NCBI GenBank assembly: GCA_019637855.1
Contig: JAHBUX010000001.1
Coordinates: 457,337 to 521,336, forward strand
Reading direction: 5' to 3'
DNA length: 64,000 bases
DNA from: Bdellovibrionales bacterium
GTDB taxonomy: Bacteria > Bdellovibrionota > Bdellovibrionia > Bdellovibrionales > UBA1609
This document shows positions 60,580 to 64,000 of the stretch, one piece after another (position 1 is the first letter of the stretch; each line of letters starts with the position of its first letter). A program made the position numbers and the translations under genes. The notes below the pieces were generated by a model. It did not search any database. It saw only the letters and a program-made list of their open reading frames with translations, and was not told the DNA's origin.

Positions 60580-61602
60580 ATGAATTCAGCCAGTCTGAGT
60601 TCAAAGGCTGTTTTGTATACCTTTCTTGTTACCCTGTTGAGCGCTTGTTCTGGTGTGAGTTTTACCCCCACAGCCCAATCCTCCGAAGACAACTTGCAGT
60701 TGCCGGACACGGGAGCTCCGTATATTTCCAAACAAGAGTCATTTGCATTCAACAATGCGCCCGCGTTCTCTAAAGTAGATATCTTGTTTGTGATCGACAA
60801 TTCAGGCTCGATGAAAAACAAGCAAGAGAAGTTGGCTCCTGGCCTCTCAGACTTCATTTACTCCTTGGGTAATATCAACTGGCAGATTGGCATCACCACG
60901 ACGGACACGTCCAACGGCGTGCATGGCGTGAAGGGAGCTTTGGTGCCTTTGAGCAATGGCCAGAAGATTTTATCGGCGGGGACTACGAACTACGAAAATG
61001 TATTTAAACAAAGTGTCGTACGTTCTGATGACTGCAACGGTGGATGCCCTTCAAGTGACGAGCGACCACTGCAGGCCATCGTCAATGCGGTTGAAAAACG
61101 ACATAATCAGAATGCGGGCTTTTTTCGCGAGGGTTCGGATCTGGCCGTGGTGATCTTGAGTGACGAGGATGAGATGTACGCTCTGAGCAGCCCTCCCGTA
61201 AAGCCATCGGCGGTGGTGCAGTCGGTGAAGAGCGCGTTTCCGAACAAAAAACTCACCGTGTATGGGATCATCACGAAGCCGGGAGATATGGATTGCTTTG
61301 CGCAAGTCACTCCTGACGGTAAATACGGAACTTACACTGCGGAGTTGGCGCAGATGACCGGTGGCCTTCTGGGCAGTATTTGCGACACGAACTACTCCGG
61401 TACCCTGACTTCGATTGGGGGCAACTTAGTGGGCGGTTTGGCTTCACTGACTTTGAGTTCACCGCCTATTCCGAGCAGTGTGCAGCTCGATATTAAGCCT
61501 TTTGATCCCGGTCTGAGCTGGCGCTTAATGGGCAATACGGTGCAATTCAACAAACAGCCCAATCAGGGGACAAGAGTGATCGTGCGCTATGGCGCTCGTT
61601 AA
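60580..61602 (+). CDS. von Willebrand factor A-like lipoprotein
   Basis: 340 residues. Lipobox LLSAC (Cys24), then a VWA-type fold with MIDAS DNSGS (about residues 73-77, ILFVIDNSGSM) and a further metal-site aspartate pair in VILSDEDEM. Cys pairs in DDCNGGCP and in the C-terminal domain (DMDCFAQ, SICDTN) suggest disulfides. The last about 60 residues are a small beta domain. VWA lipoproteins usually act in adhesion or complex assembly at the surface. GGAGG precedes the ATG. Confidence 0.87.
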   Translation: MNSASLSSKAVLYTFLVTLLSACSGVSFTPTAQSSEDNLQLPDTGAPYISKQESFAFNNAPAFSKVDILFVIDNSGSMKNKQEKLAPGLSDFIYSLGNINWQIGITTTDTSNGVHGVKGALVPLSNGQKILSAGTTNYENVFKQSVVRSDDCNGGCPSSDERPLQAIVNAVEKRHNQNAGFFREGSDLAVVILSDEDEMYALSSPPVKPSAVVQSVKSAFPNKKLTVYGIITKPGDMDCFAQVTPDGKYGTYTAELAQMTGGLLGSICDTNYSGTLTSIGGNLVGGLASLTLSSPPIPSSVQLDIKPFDPGLSWRLMGNTVQFNKQPNQGTRVIVRYGAR

Positions 61603-61615
61603 ATTTTAGCGAGCG
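61593..61615. repeat. inverted repeat between convergent stops
   Basis: CGCTCGTTAAA and TTTAGCGAGCG form an almost perfect stem (one G-U pair) around a single base, overlapping the stop codons of the VWA and SMR genes. It lacks a T tract but may separate the convergent transcripts. Confidence 0.5.
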
Positions 61616-61935
61616 GTCAGCTTTAAACCGATGATGGACACTAGAAGCAGCGCCAAAAAACACAAACGCGCAGGTGATGCGGACTCATTGAATAGATAGA
61701 TACCCATGATGGCAGCGCCAAGCGCGCCGATGCCGACCCATACACCATAAGCCGTGCCGATGGGCAGAGCTTGGCTGGCCCGCGCAAGCATGTACATACT
61801 TGCGGCCAAAGTGACCAACGTGAAAACGCTAGGTCCTAGTTTGGTGAAGCCTTCGGTGTATTTCAATCCGATGGCCCAGCACACTTCCAGGAGGCCTGCG
61901 ATAACAAGTAAGATCCATGACCATGTGACAGACAT
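61606..61935 (-). CDS. sugE: Gdx (SugE)-type SMR exporter
   Basis: 109 residues, four membrane helices. Helix 1 [27 protein letters not shown] carries the essential Glu and the SugE/Gdx signature [11 protein letters not shown]. Gdx members export guanidinium; other SMRs export quaternary amines. ATG at 61935 gives the canonical MSVTWSW start. Follows the ABC-F gene by 13 bases; no guanidine riboswitch was seen before this operon. Confidence 0.9.
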   Translation of the reverse strand: MSVTWSWILLVIAGLLEVCWAIGLKYTEGFTKLGPSVFTLVTLAASMYMLARASQALPIGTAYGVWVGIGALGAAIMGIYLFNESASPARLCFLALLLVSIIGLKLTAR

Positions 61936-61948
61936 AGACCTACTTGAA

Positions 61949-63484
61949 TCACGTCGCCGCGGATGTTGCAACCCCAGCGGACAAATTCAATTCTCTTTCG
62001 ACATTGACAGCCTCAACAAAGCTTTCGTCGTGCGAGATAAGTATCAGCGCGCCTGTATACGCTTGTAGCAAGCCTTCTAAAAACTCGATGTTCACCAAAT
62101 CCAGATTGTTGGTGGGCTCGTCCAGAATCAACAGCTCCGGCACGGCGCCGCTAAGATAGGCACAGGCCAACGTTGCGCGCAGTCGCTCGCCTCCGCTGAG
62201 ATCTTTGGCTTTCAAAAACACCGAGTCGGCGGGAAATAGAAATTTGGCCAATCCGCTGCGAATCTCACTTTCGCTTAGGGTCGATTTCTCTCGTACGTTT
62301 GCGAAGACATCGCGCTCATCGTCGAGCTGAGCACACCTCTGATCGACATAGAGGCACTTTATCTTTCCAAAGTTTAAACGCCCGCGGGTCTCGGCATTCA
62401 TTAGATCACCCAGAGCCGCTTTCAATAGACTGGATTTCCCGGAGCCGTTCGCACCTCGAATCACGGCGCGTACGGGCCCGCGCCAGGTGAAGGTTAGATT
62501 CTCGGAGTAAAGCCATGAGTTCGCGCCGTACCGTAAGTTGAAATCCTCGGCCTGTAGGATCAAACGCTGATTGTCGACCCGCACGGTGGGAAGGTCCGCA
62601 TACATCTGCGGATCGATCTTCAATCGAGAATAGGCCTCATAAGCTTCACTCACAGCCCGCTCAGCGCGCTCCGACGTGGTTACGTCTATGGCTCCATAAG
62701 TCACTTCGGCTTTTCTCTTCAAGCCACCCGCAAGAATTCTTGGCATTCCTCCTCGCGCGGCTTCGGCAGCGCCTTTTCGGCTGCGTTTGTCTTGGCGCGC
62801 GAGAGCTTTTCGCCGTTCTTCATCGAGGCGTGTGCGCAGCTGCTTGGCGGATTCAAGTTGTTGCCCTAGGCGGGTGCGCTCGGCGGAGCGCTCTTGACGA
62901 TAGCGCTCCCAGCCGAAGCCAAACTGCGCTAAGCCTTGATTGGAAAGCTCTAAAATTTCGTCTGCCAAACGCAAGATTTCACGATCATGCGCAATCAGCA
63001 AGATTCCACCCCGAAACTCGCGGATCAGGGTCTCAACGGCAGCGCGGCCGTCGCGGTCGAGATCGTTTGTCGGCTCGTCCAGCACCAAGAAATCCGGGTC
63101 CGCCACCAGTTCGGCGGCAATCCGCACACGCATCCACTCACCGCCGCTCAACTGCGAGCATAGGCGCGAGTATTCGATATTTTCGGTCAGGCGCTCAGAT
63201 AGCGATTCCCATTGGATGCGACGGCTCTCGATAAATTCCTCAACGGAGATGTCGGGTGCAACCAGTCGTTGCGCAACAACGGCTACACGTCCATGGTTGC
63301 GAATGCGCCCCTGTGTAGGTTGAAGATCGCCGGTCAGTAGGCGAGCCAAGGTTGTTTTTCCGACGCCGTTGGGTCCGACGAGAGCGTAGACCTTGCGGTC
63401 AAAAGACAAATTCAGATCAGAGAAAATTTTGCGGCCGTTCGGGAACTCGAACGCAACGCCGCTGAATATGGCGGTGGCAGACAT
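61949..63484 (-). CDS. ABC-F family ATPase
   Basis: 511 residues, two ABC domains and no membrane helix. Walker A sites GPNGVGKTT (about 37) and GANGSGKSS (about 347), signatures LSGGEWMR and LSGGERLRA, and Walker [10 protein letters not shown] and [10 protein letters not shown] basic linker separates them (about 215-260, [15 protein letters not shown]). ABC-F proteins bind the ribosome and tune translation or give antibiotic protection. Subfamily not assigned. The SD (GTGAGG) sits inside a possible hairpin. Confidence 0.92.
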   Translation of the reverse strand: MSATAIFSGVAFEFPNGRKIFSDLNLSFDRKVYALVGPNGVGKTTLARLLTGDLQPTQGRIRNHGRVAVVAQRLVAPDISVEEFIESRRIQWESLSERLTENIEYSRLCSQLSGGEWMRVRIAAELVADPDFLVLDEPTNDLDRDGRAAVETLIREFRGGILLIAHDREILRLADEILELSNQGLAQFGFGWERYRQERSAERTRLGQQLESAKQLRTRLDEERRKALARQDKRSRKGAAEAARGGMPRILAGGLKRKAEVTYGAIDVTTSERAERAVSEAYEAYSRLKIDPQMYADLPTVRVDNQRLILQAEDFNLRYGANSWLYSENLTFTWRGPVRAVIRGANGSGKSSLLKAALGDLMNAETRGRLNFGKIKCLYVDQRCAQLDDERDVFANVREKSTLSESEIRSGLAKFLFPADSVFLKAKDLSGGERLRATLACAYLSGAVPELLILDEPTNNLDLVNIEFLEGLLQAYTGALILISHDESFVEAVNVERELNLSAGVATSAAT

Positions 63485-63486
63485 AG

Positions 63487-63542
63487 AAAAACCTCACGCG
63501 AAGCATGTAAAGAGAATTGGACGGATAAGAATGGAGGTTTTT
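63487..63542 (-). promoter_or_regulatory. ABC-F leader hairpin overlapping the ribosome binding site
   Basis: AAAAACCTC (63487-63495) pairs with GAGGTTTTT (63534-63542) across 38 bases. On the minus strand the first arm is GAGGTTTTT just before the ABC-F ATG (63482-63484), so the structure would hide its Shine-Dalgarno. Such hairpins can mediate translational attenuation of ribosome-targeted genes. Confidence 0.35.
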
Positions 63543-63543
63543 T

Positions 63544-63597
63544 ATGAACGCATATATCTCTGGGTTGACCAGAGGAACTCAGTTTATTCCAGATTGA
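63544..63597 (+). CDS. candidate 17-residue ORF upstream of the antiporter
   Basis: ATG 6 bases after GGAGG (63533-63537) opens MNAYISGLTRGTQFIPD and ends at TGA. Same strand as the antiporter about 65 bases downstream, so it could be a leader peptide. It may be chance: the GGAGG is also part of the ABC-F leader repeat. Confidence 0.25.
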   Translation: MNAYISGLTRGTQFIPD

Positions 63598-63662
63598 GCG
63601 CAAAACCAAGTCCGGTTTGTCCCTAGTTCAAAATGAGACTATATGTTGATCAGGAGCGTCCT

Positions 63663-64000
63663 TTGCCACTCTTGCTTTGTATATTTATCGGAGGTATTTC
63701 CGCGCCTTATTTTTCTTTGGCGCCGGTCATGTCTGTCGCTGGCGGCATTTACCTTTTATTCTCCGGTCTCGAGATCAATCTTCGCCAGATAGGTAAAGAA
63801 AGTTCGGTCATAGGGAAGTTGTGGATCGGGGGATTTGTGCCGCCTTTCTTGGTGGGCTTGATTCTACCCTACATATTCCCGCATTTGTTTGCGAGTCCCG
63901 AGGGGCTGGACCATCATGCCACAGCTTTCATTGTCGGCATTGCTTTGTCGGTGTCGGCGGTGCCGGTCGTTATTAAAATTATCGAGGAGATCGGTTGGCG
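63663..64000 (+). CDS. cation/proton antiporter, CPA2-type (partial, 5' end)
   Basis: Frame open to the window edge. Several membrane helices (e.g. LLLCIFIGGISAPYF, GGIYLLFSGLEINL, GFVPPFLVGLILPYIF) and the CPA2 core GLEINLRQI and VGIALSVSAVPVVIKIIEE identify a sodium or potassium/proton antiporter. TTG 63663 has AGGAG 6 bases upstream; an in-frame ATG at 63633 has no ribosome binding site, so I prefer the TTG. C-terminal part lies beyond the window. Confidence 0.85.
   Translation, partial: MPLLLCIFIGGISAPYFSLAPVMSVAGGIYLLFSGLEINLRQIGKESSVIGKLWIGGFVPPFLVGLILPYIFPHLFASPEGLDHHATAFIVGIALSVSAVPVVIKIIEEIGW

Overview
The window is a gene-dense stretch (about 90% coding, roughly 50-55% GC by eye) from the chromosome of a Bdellovibrio-like bacterium (Bdellovibrionota). 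Three things point there. First is a gene order I recall from Bdellovibrio bacteriovorus near its replication origin: gyrB-gyrA, then atpB-atpE, a parvulin cluster, etfBA, sdhCAB, rpsF/rplI, dnaB, ftsK, dapAB. Second is a 64-residue bacterial histone closely resembling Bd0055/HBb. Third is an abundance of lipoproteins, TPR proteins and secreted enzymes. The first bases look like the 3' end of recF, so dnaA/oriC is probably just to the left. No rRNA, tRNA, CRISPR, insertion sequence or prophage was seen.

Layout. 1-7.5 kb: gyrB, gyrA, a TPR lipoprotein and a membrane-sector-only ATP synthase group (atpZ, atpI, atpB, atpE). 7.5-16.9 kb: an unrecognised 641-residue protein, then minus-strand genes for a phosphohexomutase, pdxA, three consecutive parvulin prolyl isomerases, a DUF374 acyltransferase and etfB-etfA. 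17-20.4 kb: a type-B succinate dehydrogenase/fumarate reductase (sdhCAB, no sdhD). 20.4-22.9 kb: a regulatory-looking intergenic region, a small protein and a secreted subtilisin. 22.9-29.7 kb: hydrolase and FHA genes, rpsF, a DUF2232 membrane protein and rplI (no rpsR), dnaB, fis and queE. 29.8-38 kb: ftsK, a TPR protein, an LptM-like lipoprotein, dapA, dapB, a transaldolase, a small lipoprotein and a 697-residue envelope protein.

38-47.6 kb: an MltD-like lytic transglycosylase facing the histone gene, rarD-ligA, gatCAB, a Ppx/GppA phosphatase and a DUF192 protein. 47.7-54.8 kb: a LysM lipoprotein with a C-terminal membrane helix, a PilZ protein, then rho-prfA-prmC-murA. 54.8-64 kb: small exported proteins, a 931-residue GYF/TPR membrane protein, serS, a VWA lipoprotein, a Gdx-type SMR exporter with an ABC-F ATPase, and the truncated start of a cation/proton antiporter.

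Most genes serve replication, chromosome architecture, translation, respiration and envelope assembly. The best candidates for lineage-specific biology are the histone (with fis nearby), the 641-residue receiver-like/Ala-rich protein, the LysM lipoprotein that may contact both membranes, the 697-residue exported protein, and several tiny ORFs and RNA hairpins. Functions are assigned from recognised motifs and family memory; no database search was run.
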